Part shown: positions 44,087-53,007 of the stretch, in pieces
How positions within the stretch are numbered: position 1 is the stretch's first letter
How the letters are laid out: every line of letters begins with the position of its first letter
From: Roseburia hominis
GTDB taxonomy: Bacteria; Bacillota; Clostridia; Lachnospirales; Lachnospiraceae
Assembly: GCA_040702975.1 (NCBI GenBank)
Contig: CP159990.1
Span: 3,100,001-3,164,000 of the forward strand
Reading direction: 5' to 3'
DNA: 64,000 nucleotides
Translations under genes and position numbers: made by a program
Notes under the pieces: model-generated
The model's input: only the letters and a program-made list of their open reading frames with translations
Databases searched by the model: none
Told to the model about the DNA's origin: nothing

Positions 44087-45196
44087 CTGGACAGAGGAAA
44101 AACGTTATAGTGCCGAATTGGCGCAAAGACGCTGTGATGAAAATAAAAAGACACATGGCAAAGAACTAAAAATCGGGAATGATTTGCAGTTTGTACAGTA
44201 TGTAGAAAAGAAAATTTTAGAGGAAAAAAAATCACCAGAAGCAATATTGTATGATATCGAGAGGGAAGGAAATATATTTGCTACAAAAATTTGTAAAGGA
44301 ACATTATATAATTATTTAAGAAATGGAATTTTTCTCAATGTAGGAATGGAAGATCTTCCGATGCCAAGAATGAAAAAGAAAAAAGAGAAGGCGATGAAAG
44401 TTCAAAAAAGAGCGAGCAGAGGAACGAGTATAGAAAAGCGTCCAAAAGAAATACAAGAGCGAAAAGAACTAGGGCACTGGGAGATGGATACTGTGGTGGG
44501 ACCGCGTGGAAAATCTAAGTATGCATTTTTGGTTTTAACAGAACGGAAAACTTTAAAAGAAATTGTAGAACCATTGAAAGATCATACAGCCAAAGAAGTA
44601 ATTGCTGCAATGAATCGCTTAGAACGTGAAATGGGAGAAAAGAAGTTTCGAGAAGTATTTAAAAGTATTACAGTTGATAATGGTGTAGAATTCAGTGATT
44701 TTGAGGGAATGGAACGTTCGCGAAGGAATAAAAAGCCACGCACAAAGTTATATTATTGTCATGCTTATTGTAGCTGTGAACGAGCCAGAAATGAGAATCA
44801 AAATCGAATGATCAGACGGTTTTATCCAAAAGGTAAGAATTTTGATGGTATTACGAGAAAAGAAGTAAAAGAGTTGGAAGCATGGATGAATACTTATCCA
44901 CGTCCGGCATTTGATGGAAAAACAGCATCAGAAATGTATGAAATGTTTCAAGATTTAGAAAGGGAGGGAACAGCTGCTTAAATAATCAAAATAGAATAAT
45001 TAAGAAATCCTCTTGATTGTTTTATAATTAAGGGGTTATTTTTGTACTCTTTTATTATATAATGAATCTGTAGAAAGGCTAAAGAACAGGAAAAAGAGCT
45101 GCTGTTTGTTCTGAAAAGGATTTAGAAAGTGAATGTATAAAAATTTTTGAAAAAGTTATTCACTAAGTATTGACAAGTGCGTTTTCCTCTGTCCAG
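44087..45196. mobile_element. IS30 segment apparently inverted, bounded by inverted repeat
   Basis: CTGGACAGAGGAAAA at 44087-44101 recurs as its exact reverse complement at 45182-45196. Both copies encode W-T-E-E in the same frame of an IS30 transposase: the left one opens the C-terminal part (plus strand), the right one closes the N-terminal part (minus strand). Flipping 44087-45196 would join the parts into one ~355-codon gene on the minus strand. Confidence 0.65.
44088..44981 (+). pseudogene. IS30 family transposase, C-terminal part
   Basis: 298 codons open from the TGG at 44088 (the frame also runs a short way further left, into non-IS30 sequence). It has the IS30 catalytic core: D in GHWEMDTVVGPRGKS, D in ITVDNGVEFSDFEG and E in RARNENQNRMIRRFYPKG. 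The N-terminal helix-turn-helix is missing here and found at 45163-45363 on the other strand. No proper start or ribosome-binding site, so unlikely to be active as arranged. Confidence 0.85.
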
Positions 45197-45363
45197 TCAC
45201 TATTCCGATGAATATACACCCCTCTTACATTGATTTCTCGCCAGATGGTAGGATAACTAAACTCTGTTAAAACTGCAATCTCTCTGATGCTGTGTCCTGC
45301 GCGATATAGTACTTCTATCCGTAAACGATCATGATATGTAACATGTTCATAATTCTTTCCCAT
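45163..45363 (-). pseudogene. IS30 family transposase, N-terminal part
   Basis: 66 codons starting MGKNYEHVTYHDRLRIEVLY with a good GAAAGGA site: the HTH_38 domain of IS30 (AGHSIREIAVLTEFSYPTIW). It follows the family up to SDWTEEN and then runs into unrelated sequence and a stop. Complements the C-terminal part at 44088-44981. Confidence 0.85.
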
Positions 45364-45896
45364 TTTAAATATCCTTTCAGTATTATAAATAAGTCATGTT
45401 TTATCTTTTTCATCAAGATAACATGTAATGCACTGATATGCAAGCATATAAAACATATTTGGTTGTAATGAATTTAAAATTCATTACAATATCGCTCATA
45501 ATATTAGTTTTTATACCTTATTGATTTTAATAATAAGCAATGAAGGAGATTCAAATTAAAACATAAAATTTTATTAAACCAAACTTCAAAGAAATGCACG
45601 CATATCGACCGTTTCCCCGAAATACGTTTGAATACAATAATAGGAGCAAGATTCACAAAATCTTACCCCTACTATTTCGACCTAGAATCAACTAAAAATA
45701 CTAAGTCATAATAAGAAACCATGGTTTAGTACTACTCTTTTGTATTAACTCCCCAAATTAAATATTATTTGGATTGACACGATATCTTATTCGCTATGAA
45801 TATTACTAAATTATATTCGTAGATTAAACACCTTTTAGCCTCTGATACATCTATAAACTACATATTATATTCTCTAGTGTTCTTTAATTTACCTTT
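45364..45896. other. AT-rich gap with a long palindrome, no gene seen
   Basis: About 530 bases without a credible frame. Holds a near-perfect palindrome at 45463-45489 (arms TTGTAATGAATTT). This is the left edge of the RiPP island and may contain its downstream boundary. Confidence 0.4.
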
Positions 45897-47633
45897 CTAT
45901 TGCATGGCACTATTATCCTTATACTCATACCAGCTAAGCTGTGCTTTCCACAATTTCTGATAGAGGGAATCAGGAACTTCCAACAATTCTTCATGGGTAC
46001 CCTGCTCAACAATCGTTCCATGATCAAGTACGAACACACGGTCGGCAGCTTTTGCGATGCTGAGTCGGTGTGAAATAACAACAAGCGTATTCTCTTTACC
46101 TGCCTGACGGAATATAAAATCATTCAATTCCTTCTCATATAGCGGGTCGATGGCAGAGGTCGGCTCATCCAACACAAAGAAGTTTCCTCCGTGATAAAAT
46201 GTCCTAGCCATCGCAAGCTTTTGCCACTGACCGCCGGACAGGTCTGTCGTTCCAAATTCCCGACCGAGGATCTCATTTTGTGGAATCTGATCAAGATCCA
46301 TTTCCCTGAGAAGTTCCTCTGCAAGTTTCCTATCCTCCAACTCTAATTCCTGTGGCGCTATATTTTCCAGAAGCGTTAGTTCATAGCGCTGATGTTCCTG
46401 GAACATGACAGAAAATGCATCGGAAATTTTCCCTTCTACTCTTCCCTCTGTGACAGACAGCAAGCCTGTCAGCAGCTTGGAAAGCGTCGTTTTTCCAGCA
46501 CCATTTACCCCAACCACTGCGACCTTCTCCCCGGCATGTATTGTAAAGTCCAGATTGTGAAGCACTGCTTCTTTCCCTGTCGGGTAAGTAAATCCTGCAT
46601 GGTCAAATGCAATCTTTCCGGTCAGTTCCGAACAGCGTATTTCATCTTCGCTGTCCATAAATAAGAAAAATGGCTTTACCATCATACGGAACTGCGAGAA
46701 ATATCCAAGATCTGCAAACAACTGTGCATACTGGTTCTGCAACTGCAGTGTCGTGGATATCGCGACCATAAATTCAGCATAGTCAATCGAACCATGGAAG
46801 AAAAGCCACCCCGCCAGCACATAGACTCCTGCTGTTGCCAAAGCGCGCACAAGCGTCAAAAGTGTGCGGATCTTCAGTACCTGTTTCTCCACTTCATATT
46901 CTTTTTCTCGCAATGCATTTGAGGAATCCTTCCATTTATTAATCAAAAACTCACTGCTCTCATACACAAGCCGTTCCTTTGCATAACGGATATCAAGTAC
47001 ACAAAGCCTGCGCTCTTTCTCTTCTTTTGCAAGAGATGCAAGTAGTGTACGCCTACGATTTTTCAAAATGCCCTCACTGACATTTTCCAGAAGTGCCGGC
47101 ACTGCCGTCAACACAATAAGAAGAAAAAATACCGGATGGATTGTTGCCACATAGCCAGACAAAAACATGATAGACAGCGCTGCGCCAGACAGCGTGATCA
47201 CACATTCCACAACCCGATAAACATTAATACTGGCGACTTTTGCCTCCCACAATCTATTATAAAATGACGGTGTCTCATAGTAACTCATCGCTATTTTCCC
47301 GCATTTTTCGTGAAGCAAAAGCTTCGTCTTCTTCTCAAATTCCAAAAGTCCCCCAAACTGAACTGCTACCCGCTCATAATAAATCGTATATCCCTTCAGG
47401 AGAAACAGATAGACACCGTACAATACAACTGGCAAAAGAAGTTCTGCAACCGGCTGAGTCCCAAATACTGTGTGCTCAGCAAACTGGTAGATGCGACGGC
47501 TGATCTGGATGCCGATAACCGGAAGGATTGCCAGAAACAGATGTACAAACACCATCCCGGTAAAATGCCGAGGCATCAGTTTTGCTCCCAGACCGATGCA
47601 TCTTATTACGGTCTGCTTACTATTTTGTTTCAT
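45897..47633 (-). CDS. ABC exporter half-transporter, subunit B of RiPP cluster
   Basis: 578 residues: six-helix membrane domain (~20-320), then the nucleotide-binding domain with Walker A VVGVNGAGKTTLSKLL, canonical signature LSGGQWQKLAMART and Walker B FFVLDEPTSAID, H-loop VVISHRLSIAK. No N-terminal C39 peptidase, so it does not cut leaders itself. Its start overlaps the end of the other half-transporter by 14 bases. Together they likely export the modified peptide. Confidence 0.88.
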   Translation of the reverse strand: MKQNSKQTVIRCIGLGAKLMPRHFTGMVFVHLFLAILPVIGIQISRRIYQFAEHTVFGTQPVAELLLPVVLYGVYLFLLKGYTIYYERVAVQFGGLLEFEKKTKLLLHEKCGKIAMSYYETPSFYNRLWEAKVASINVYRVVECVITLSGAALSIMFLSGYVATIHPVFFLLIVLTAVPALLENVSEGILKNRRRTLLASLAKEEKERRLCVLDIRYAKERLVYESSEFLINKWKDSSNALREKEYEVEKQVLKIRTLLTLVRALATAGVYVLAGWLFFHGSIDYAEFMVAISTTLQLQNQYAQLFADLGYFSQFRMMVKPFFLFMDSEDEIRCSELTGKIAFDHAGFTYPTGKEAVLHNLDFTIHAGEKVAVVGVNGAGKTTLSKLLTGLLSVTEGRVEGKISDAFSVMFQEHQRYELTLLENIAPQELELEDRKLAEELLREMDLDQIPQNEILGREFGTTDLSGGQWQKLAMARTFYHGGNFFVLDEPTSAIDPLYEKELNDFIFRQAGKENTLVVISHRLSIAKAADRVFVLDHGTIVEQGTHEELLEVPDSLYQKLWKAQLSWYEYKDNSAMQ

Positions 47634-49290
47634 TCACATACATCTCCTTCTGTGTCTGATAAAGCTTCCGGTAAATACCATCCGCACGCATCAATTCTTC
47701 GTGACTTCCGTGTTCTGCAAGATGTCCCTGATCCAACACAAGGATCTCATCCATCTGACTGATTGCACCGAGCCGGTGTGTGATAAACAGCGTTGTCTTC
47801 TCGCGAAGAACTTTCTGACTCTTCACATAGACATCTCGCTCAGAAATCGGATCGAGGCTTGCAGTCGGTTCATCTAAAATGATAAAGTCCGCATCTGACA
47901 GAAATGCTCTTGCAACTGCAAGCCGCTGTAACTGTCCTTTTGAGAGCAACGTTCCTTCTTCTGTCAGAAGCGTAAGCGGCGTATCAAGGCCTTGCTTCAG
48001 GCCACCGCACTCCAACATATCAAGCACTTCCAAAAGTTTTTCATCCGCCAGTGACAAATCATTTCCCATCAGAAGGTATTCTCTTACTGTTACTGGATAA
48101 ATTTGAAAGTCCTGAAACAACGCTGTCTTCTTCCATGTGCTGCCACAGAATATTCCACCAGTCGGCTCATAGAGATCCAAAAGCAATTTTGCAAGCGTTG
48201 TCTTCCCAGCTCCATTCACTCCAACAAGTCCATAATGTTTTCCTCGCTCAAAAGTAAAAGAAACATCTTTTAGCGTATCCTCCTTATTTCCATCGTAGCG
48301 AAAATGAAGATGGGAAAGAGATAACGAACTACATTCCTCTTTTTCCTTCTGTTTCTCTCGCGGCACATATGCTAAAAATGCTGCTAATTCCTTCTGGAGC
48401 CCGCGAAATTCCCGGATTGGAAACACACTCTCGGCACACCTGGAAAGCTCATCAAGCACCCGTGCGATCATCTCCGTGATTGCCGTATAAGTGCCAAGAG
48501 TCATTGCCGCTATTGTCTGCGGCAAAGCAAAATAAAACAAGGTAAAGACAGTAATCCCAATTAAAATACTTTCAAGCAAAACCTGACCACGGAATCTAGC
48601 AAGTCCACTCTTTTTATTCACTCTAGCCGCCCGGTCAAATTCTTCTGAAAATCGTGCATCCATCGCCTCTGACGTACCGTAAATACGGCGCTCATAAGCA
48701 TATTCCCGTTTGATCTGCAGATCAGAGATATAATTAAACCGACGCGCAGCCTTCATATAGCGCTGCCAGAAACCAAATGTATTTTTTGTAGCACGCACAT
48801 TAACATAAAATGCGGCGCAAATCAGAGCCGTTAACACGAAAATGACCAGAAATGACGTATTTCTCATAAACCATAACAGTACTGCCACAGACAGTCCAAG
48901 CTTCATCCAGCATACCAGTGCATCTGTATATTCCAACGATTTTTTAAAATATTCTTCTGATCTTCGGATCTTTTCCTGTGTATCCTGCTGTTCCAAAACA
49001 CAAAGCGGAAGTTTCTCACAGACATGCATAACTGCCTCCGGCATTTTCGCCTGACAACTTCTCGTCACGCGAAGCCGTACTGCTATCTCAAATATATGTA
49101 ACAGATTCTCGATAAAAAATAAGGACACAATCCATATAAAATCTTTCATGATCATTTTGGCAGAAGCGGCATACACAATGTGATCAATTAAAAAGAACCT
49201 GCAAAACACTTCTGCCAGAATCACGATGTAAATGCATACATTCATAATAATTAAGCTTAAATGCGACTGTTTAAAAAAATTTCTATTCAT
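47620..49290 (-). CDS. ABC exporter half-transporter, subunit A of RiPP cluster
   Basis: 556 residues from ATG 49290, behind AAGGTG (an upstream GTG at 49299 is the alternative). Membrane domain with six helices, then Walker A LVGVNGAGKTTLAKLL, Walker B FIILDEPTASLD, H-loop LFITHRLG. The signature is LSKGQLQRLAVARAF, with K for the first G of LSGGQ, as in the degenerate site of heterodimeric exporters; the partner has the canonical form. Ten bases after the protease gene. Confidence 0.88.
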   Translation of the reverse strand: MNRNFFKQSHLSLIIMNVCIYIVILAEVFCRFFLIDHIVYAASAKMIMKDFIWIVSLFFIENLLHIFEIAVRLRVTRSCQAKMPEAVMHVCEKLPLCVLEQQDTQEKIRRSEEYFKKSLEYTDALVCWMKLGLSVAVLLWFMRNTSFLVIFVLTALICAAFYVNVRATKNTFGFWQRYMKAARRFNYISDLQIKREYAYERRIYGTSEAMDARFSEEFDRAARVNKKSGLARFRGQVLLESILIGITVFTLFYFALPQTIAAMTLGTYTAITEMIARVLDELSRCAESVFPIREFRGLQKELAAFLAYVPREKQKEKEECSSLSLSHLHFRYDGNKEDTLKDVSFTFERGKHYGLVGVNGAGKTTLAKLLLDLYEPTGGIFCGSTWKKTALFQDFQIYPVTVREYLLMGNDLSLADEKLLEVLDMLECGGLKQGLDTPLTLLTEEGTLLSKGQLQRLAVARAFLSDADFIILDEPTASLDPISERDVYVKSQKVLREKTTLFITHRLGAISQMDEILVLDQGHLAEHGSHEELMRADGIYRKLYQTQKEMYVNETK

Positions 49291-49300
49291 ACTATACACC

Positions 49301-50262
49301 TTAACAATTGATTCCTAGCAACACTTCATTCTCAACATCATTTTTTACATCATATAAAAGCTTTCCATATATTTTATATGCATTTGAAATGCTTTGTTCG
49401 CAAATTAATTCAATAAATTTTTGTTTGCCTCCTACCTTTAATAATTTTAAGCAAAACTTTTTTGCAATAAAATTTGCATAATTTCTATCATAGTTATCAT
49501 AGTTATTCCAAATATCAAAAATATCAATTATGTGAGAATTAAATTGATAATTATTATTATATTCAATAATGTTAAAACATTCCGCAACTCCTTCATTGAT
49601 AAATTTAGCTTTGAAATTTATTCTTTTTTTTAAATAATAACAAATTACATGTGTAAGCTCATGACCACATTCTTCCCATATATACACATGGATAGAACCC
49701 AGTGGAGGATTTGCATAACTTAAATTACCACATATTTCATCTTTATGGGAAGAATAAATAAATATGTCAATTTTTTTTGGTAAATGTACGTCAAAAAAAC
49801 TTTGTATTATATTATATCTAATTGTATATGCATCAATAAATTTATCACAGTTTATCTTACTAAAATTATCTACAAAATAAAAACGTAGAAAATCATTTTC
49901 AAAAAAATAATTGACTTTATCAGCTAAATGCAGTATCGTGATCCAGTTTTGACTTTCATTTGAAAAATCACCTCCCATTGCAGATGACTTAAGTAGATAT
50001 TTTTTAGCCAGTTCATAATTCCCAACCGAAAACGAACCTAATCCAAGATATGCAATCCCCTTTGACACATCAAATACATATTCTGAATTATTCTTTTTAA
50101 GTACATTCTGAATTATCTGCATTCCTTCATTGATATATCCCAATTCAAATAGCGTCAAACCAAGAATATACATTTCTTGAATACTATTATTTGCAAAAAT
50201 ATACTCACATGAATCTAATATCATTGAATATTTTTTTTTTTGTATAATTCCAAAATCTCCAT
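49301..50262 (-). CDS. TPR-containing gluzincin protease, frameshift at an A11 tract
   Basis: N-terminal ~100 residues look like tetratricopeptide repeats (ILGLTLFELGYINEGMQII; LGLGSFSVGNYELAKKYLLK). The C-terminal part has HELTH (residues 188-192 counted from ATG 50224) and NEGVAE (210-215), the zinc and glutamate signature of MA-clan gluzincins. It may remove the precursor leader. Odd: the ATG with a proper ribosome-binding site (AAGGAGC) is at 50262, but that frame enters 11 A and stops after 13 codons; one more A would join it to the main frame with sensible sequence. The next ATG, 50224, has no ribosome-binding site. Expression may depend on slippage, or the gene may be switched off. Confidence 0.75.
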
Positions 50263-50372
50263 GTAATGCTCCTTATTTAATTTTTGTTATATTGTAGTAG
50301 TTAAATTTATTTTTTTATTACGACATAAGCATTTATATAGAATCTTCAAAAAATATTTCTTTTCGGATTAAT

Positions 50373-50408
50373 ATATCCTACAAGTATGATACCATATTTG
50401 TAGGATAT
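50373..50408 (-). terminator. Hairpin between maturase and protease genes
   Basis: 11-bp perfect stem ATATCCTACAA/TTGTAGGATAT with 14-base loop, ~40 bases after the radical SAM stop. No long T-run follows, so it may attenuate or protect mRNA ends rather than terminate fully. Confidence 0.55.
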
Positions 50409-50449
50409 TCTTTATTTAGCTAATATATCGAACTTATCTTATATTTATT

Positions 50450-51715
50450 TTATTCATAAAAATATGAAAGAGACGTCATATCAAATGGAGTACAATTTCT
50501 TTTATCATAAACATTTTTATATAAGATGCAGCCTCCAAAACAATCTGGAAGATGTCTGCATTTTATACATTGTTTATCTGCAAAGCAATCTGCTGAAGAG
50601 TACCAGTTAAGTAAACTATTAGGATCTATTGAAAGATTCCCCTCTTCATCTATACTACCAATTTTTCCATTAGGAAGTGACATTGTATTGATGCATTTCC
50701 ATAAACTTAAATCAGGAGTTAGATAAAAAACTTTTTCATCACAACATGCCTCACAAGATCGATTGTAGTATCGGTTATTGGAAAGTTTATATCCAATAGA
50801 TGCAGCCATGTCATAAAATTCTTTTAAATTGTTGACATTATTAAAATTTTTTTCTGAATAAGACTCTGTTGTATAAATAACTCTAATAGATACAATAATA
50901 TGTTTTCGTAATTCCTTTCGTATCTGCAGTAACGCATCTTTAATCTCTTCAACAGAGTTATTGTTTAAATTTATTCGAAGATAGAACTCTGATCCTGGGG
51001 CAATTAAATACCTTTCCATTTTTTCATTAATTATTTTAATAAGACAATCAAATGATGGTTTATTATTTTTAAATTTTCGTGTTTTATCATGACTTTCTTT
51101 TCCACCATCTAGCGTAATTTGAAACGTTTTACAATTATGTTCCATTAACGTGTCAATTATTTCATCTGTAATTAATGAGCCATTAGTTACAATAGAAGTA
51201 GAGTAATCAAAGCAATATTGTTGCGATAGCTCCTTTGTATATTCTAACATATCTTTAAATTGTTTGTATAAAAGAAGCGGTTCGCCTCCAAATAAACTTA
51301 GTTCGACATGGCGATAATGTTTAAAATTTTTTTTGGCATACAGTTTTAATGCCTTAAAATAGGCAGATGATGTTTTTATTTCACGTTGAGGCGCCTCAAA
51401 ACAGTAAGGACATGCAAAATTGCATTCAAAAGTAGGCGTCAAGATGAGTGTCAACTCTGATGTGTCAAAATAATTCTTTTTATAAATGTATTCAAGCGCT
51501 TTGAACTCATCCATATTTTCTTCAATTATAAATCCATTATCTTGAAGATATAATTTTTCTTCTTCAGAAAACAAACATTCAACATTAGTTAGTTGATTAT
51601 CTTCAAAATCAACAGTACAATCTTCTTGTATTTGTAATACTGCCTTTGATATTGAATTGTAGATATAGAACTTTCCATCAATATTGCATAATATATTGTA
51701 ACTACTAAATTTCAT
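50450..51715 (-). CDS. Radical SAM/SPASM peptide maturase
   Basis: 421 residues from ATG 51715 (GGAG six bases upstream; ATG 51727 is possible). N-terminal ~85 residues resemble a precursor-binding (RRE-like) region by position only. Radical SAM core: CNFACPYC, the CxxxCxxC cluster at C98/C102/C105, and FGGEPLLLYKQF. The C-terminal SPASM region has CIKCRHLPDCFGGC, matching CX2CX5CX3C, plus further cysteines (CEACC, KCINT, NCTPF) for two auxiliary iron-sulfur clusters. Such enzymes install thioether or carbon-carbon crosslinks in peptides; the precursor at 52119-52277 is the evident substrate. Confidence 0.9.
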   Translation of the reverse strand: MKFSSYNILCNIDGKFYIYNSISKAVLQIQEDCTVDFEDNQLTNVECLFSEEEKLYLQDNGFIIEENMDEFKALEYIYKKNYFDTSELTLILTPTFECNFACPYCFEAPQREIKTSSAYFKALKLYAKKNFKHYRHVELSLFGGEPLLLYKQFKDMLEYTKELSQQYCFDYSTSIVTNGSLITDEIIDTLMEHNCKTFQITLDGGKESHDKTRKFKNNKPSFDCLIKIINEKMERYLIAPGSEFYLRINLNNNSVEEIKDALLQIRKELRKHIIVSIRVIYTTESYSEKNFNNVNNLKEFYDMAASIGYKLSNNRYYNRSCEACCDEKVFYLTPDLSLWKCINTMSLPNGKIGSIDEEGNLSIDPNSLLNWYSSADCFADKQCIKCRHLPDCFGGCILYKNVYDKRNCTPFDMTSLSYFYE

Positions 51716-52118
51716 ATAACTCTCCATTCCTCCATCTTCCTGCTGGTGGCGCAAATAGTAATGAAAGAAATTAACACTTTCAAGTTTTCATGTTACAAAA
51801 GAATCGTTTATAAAGATATTTTACCATTAAGCATCAAATCGAACGCTTATTTATGGATGTGTAGGATTCTTACCACTAATAAGTAAAAAATCTTTAATTA
51901 AAATGTGTTCACGATATATCAACCGGAAAATCTAACAAATTTTTTGTAGTGTAAAGCCTTATATGTTTGTAATGTAAAACATATACCTATTTTCACAATT
52001 ATTACACAATTTGTTATTCTTCACATAATCAAAAAGTTCAAAATACATACGAACTTAGAATTTATATTTCATTTCAATATAGGTGTCGCATCGTATTAAC
52101 TATTTATTTGCAAATATT
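51716..52118. other. Gap between precursor and maturase, no gene seen
   Basis: 400 AT-rich bases. A weak hairpin ATATGTTT...AAACATAT-like sits near 51961-51984. Might hold a promoter for the maturase or a partial terminator that raises precursor levels; I see no convincing box pair. Confidence 0.4.
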
Positions 52119-52277
52119 TTATAGCGCCCCACAATTTCCTGTGCATTTACATGCATCAAGAGGCGAAATATGCTCTGTTCTATGTAACTCACTGGCCATT
52201 GTTTCAATTTGTTGAATTGGATTTGTGCGTGCAGATTTAATTACTTTAAAAATATCAGATTTCAAATCTTTTTTCAT
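52119..52277 (-). CDS. RiPP precursor peptide, three cysteines at the C-terminus
   Basis: 52 residues from ATG 52277, behind AGAGGTG eight bases upstream. A charged, helical leader-like part (MKKDLKSDIFKVIKSARTNP then IQQIETMASELHR) is followed by the tail CKCTGNCGAL holding all cysteines (C43, C45, C49). Small size, cysteine-rich end and position before a SPASM maturase mark it as the modified peptide. The tail does not match sactipeptide, SCIFF or ruminococcin C patterns that I know. Frame could also start nine codons earlier, without a ribosome-binding site. Confidence 0.78.
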   Translation of the reverse strand: MKKDLKSDIFKVIKSARTNPIQQIETMASELHRTEHISPLDACKCTGNCGAL

Positions 52278-52690
52278 AATTATACACCTCTTTATCGCGA
52301 ACACCTATATTGTTTGTTACTAATATACCATATATTTTCAAAAAATTCCAGCATCAAAACATTATTTTACACATAATTCTTTTCAACTTAATTCTTTTTA
52401 CAGAATATATTTATTCATTTTTACTTGTGATTTTAAAAGTATTTTCCCTTTTAGTAGCATCCATTATCTTATCGTCATCAATTTTTCTTATATCTTACAG
52501 CATATTATATACCAATACTTATGCTCAAGAATTCCACTCCATACAAATCATTGCCTTCCTGTTATACTATAAACATCAAGTATTCTTATGAAATTCTAAA
52601 TCCTCAATTTTTACCCATCATTGTAGTTGATAAGCACTTAGACTTTTACTAATTATTGCTAGATACACAGATAATTATCATATTCCTCCA
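52278..52690. other. Upstream region of RiPP precursor, no gene seen
   Basis: Very AT-rich. Contains the presumed precursor promoter (a TATATT box near 52318-52325 on the minus strand, weak -35). A hydrophobic plus-strand frame at 52310-52591 has a TTG start and no ribosome-binding site, and is probably chance. Confidence 0.35.
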
Positions 52691-52954
52691 TTGTCCCCCC
52701 GCAAAAACTCTCAAATTATCACTGGATGTATTCCTGCACTTGATTTCATAAAAAGTCTAATTGCACGCATCACAGAAAAATATTTTAAGATGGTTCGTTA
52801 TTATGGAATATATACAAAACATCATAAACAAAAATCAAAGCTTCACAAATCTATCTTTTCTGAAAAAGGAATATACATTTGTAAGTTTTACAACTGGCAG
52901 AACATGGCTCTTCCAGATTTTAGAAATAACTCTCTTAAATATCCTACATGTTGA
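52691..52954 (+). pseudogene. IS91-type (Y2) transposase remnant
   Basis: A plus-strand fragment resembling the C-terminus of IS91-family rolling-circle transposases: KYFKMVRYYGIYTKHHKQKS, and the decayed zinc-ribbon-like ending NSLKYPTC. The catalytic tyrosines and most of the protein are missing. Marks a boundary between the RiPP island and the mobilisation module. Confidence 0.65.
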
Positions 52955-53007
52955 AAGTCTATATTTGCATTCGAAGTTTATTACAATATATTGTTTAACT
53001 ACTTTAT

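Larger units (their letters stand above)
45897..52277 (-). other. Putative radical-SAM RiPP gene cluster
   Basis: Five collinear minus-strand genes: 52-residue precursor, SPASM radical SAM maturase, TPR-gluzincin protease, two ABC half-exporters. Clearly lower GC than the core and bracketed by an IS30 wreck on the left and an IS91 remnant on the right, so it was probably acquired. No immunity gene or regulator other than these is seen. Confidence 0.75.

Noticed and set aside
52119..52277. Assignment of the precursor to ruminococcin C, SCIFF or classical sactipeptides
   Set aside because: Cysteine number and spacing (CxCxxxC at the very C-terminus) do not match those families; left unclassified.
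52310..52591. Hydrophobic 93-codon plus-strand frame upstream of the RiPP precursor, considered as an immunity protein
   Set aside because: Starts with TTG, has no ribosome-binding site, and its hydrophobicity is expected from T-rich DNA read on this strand.
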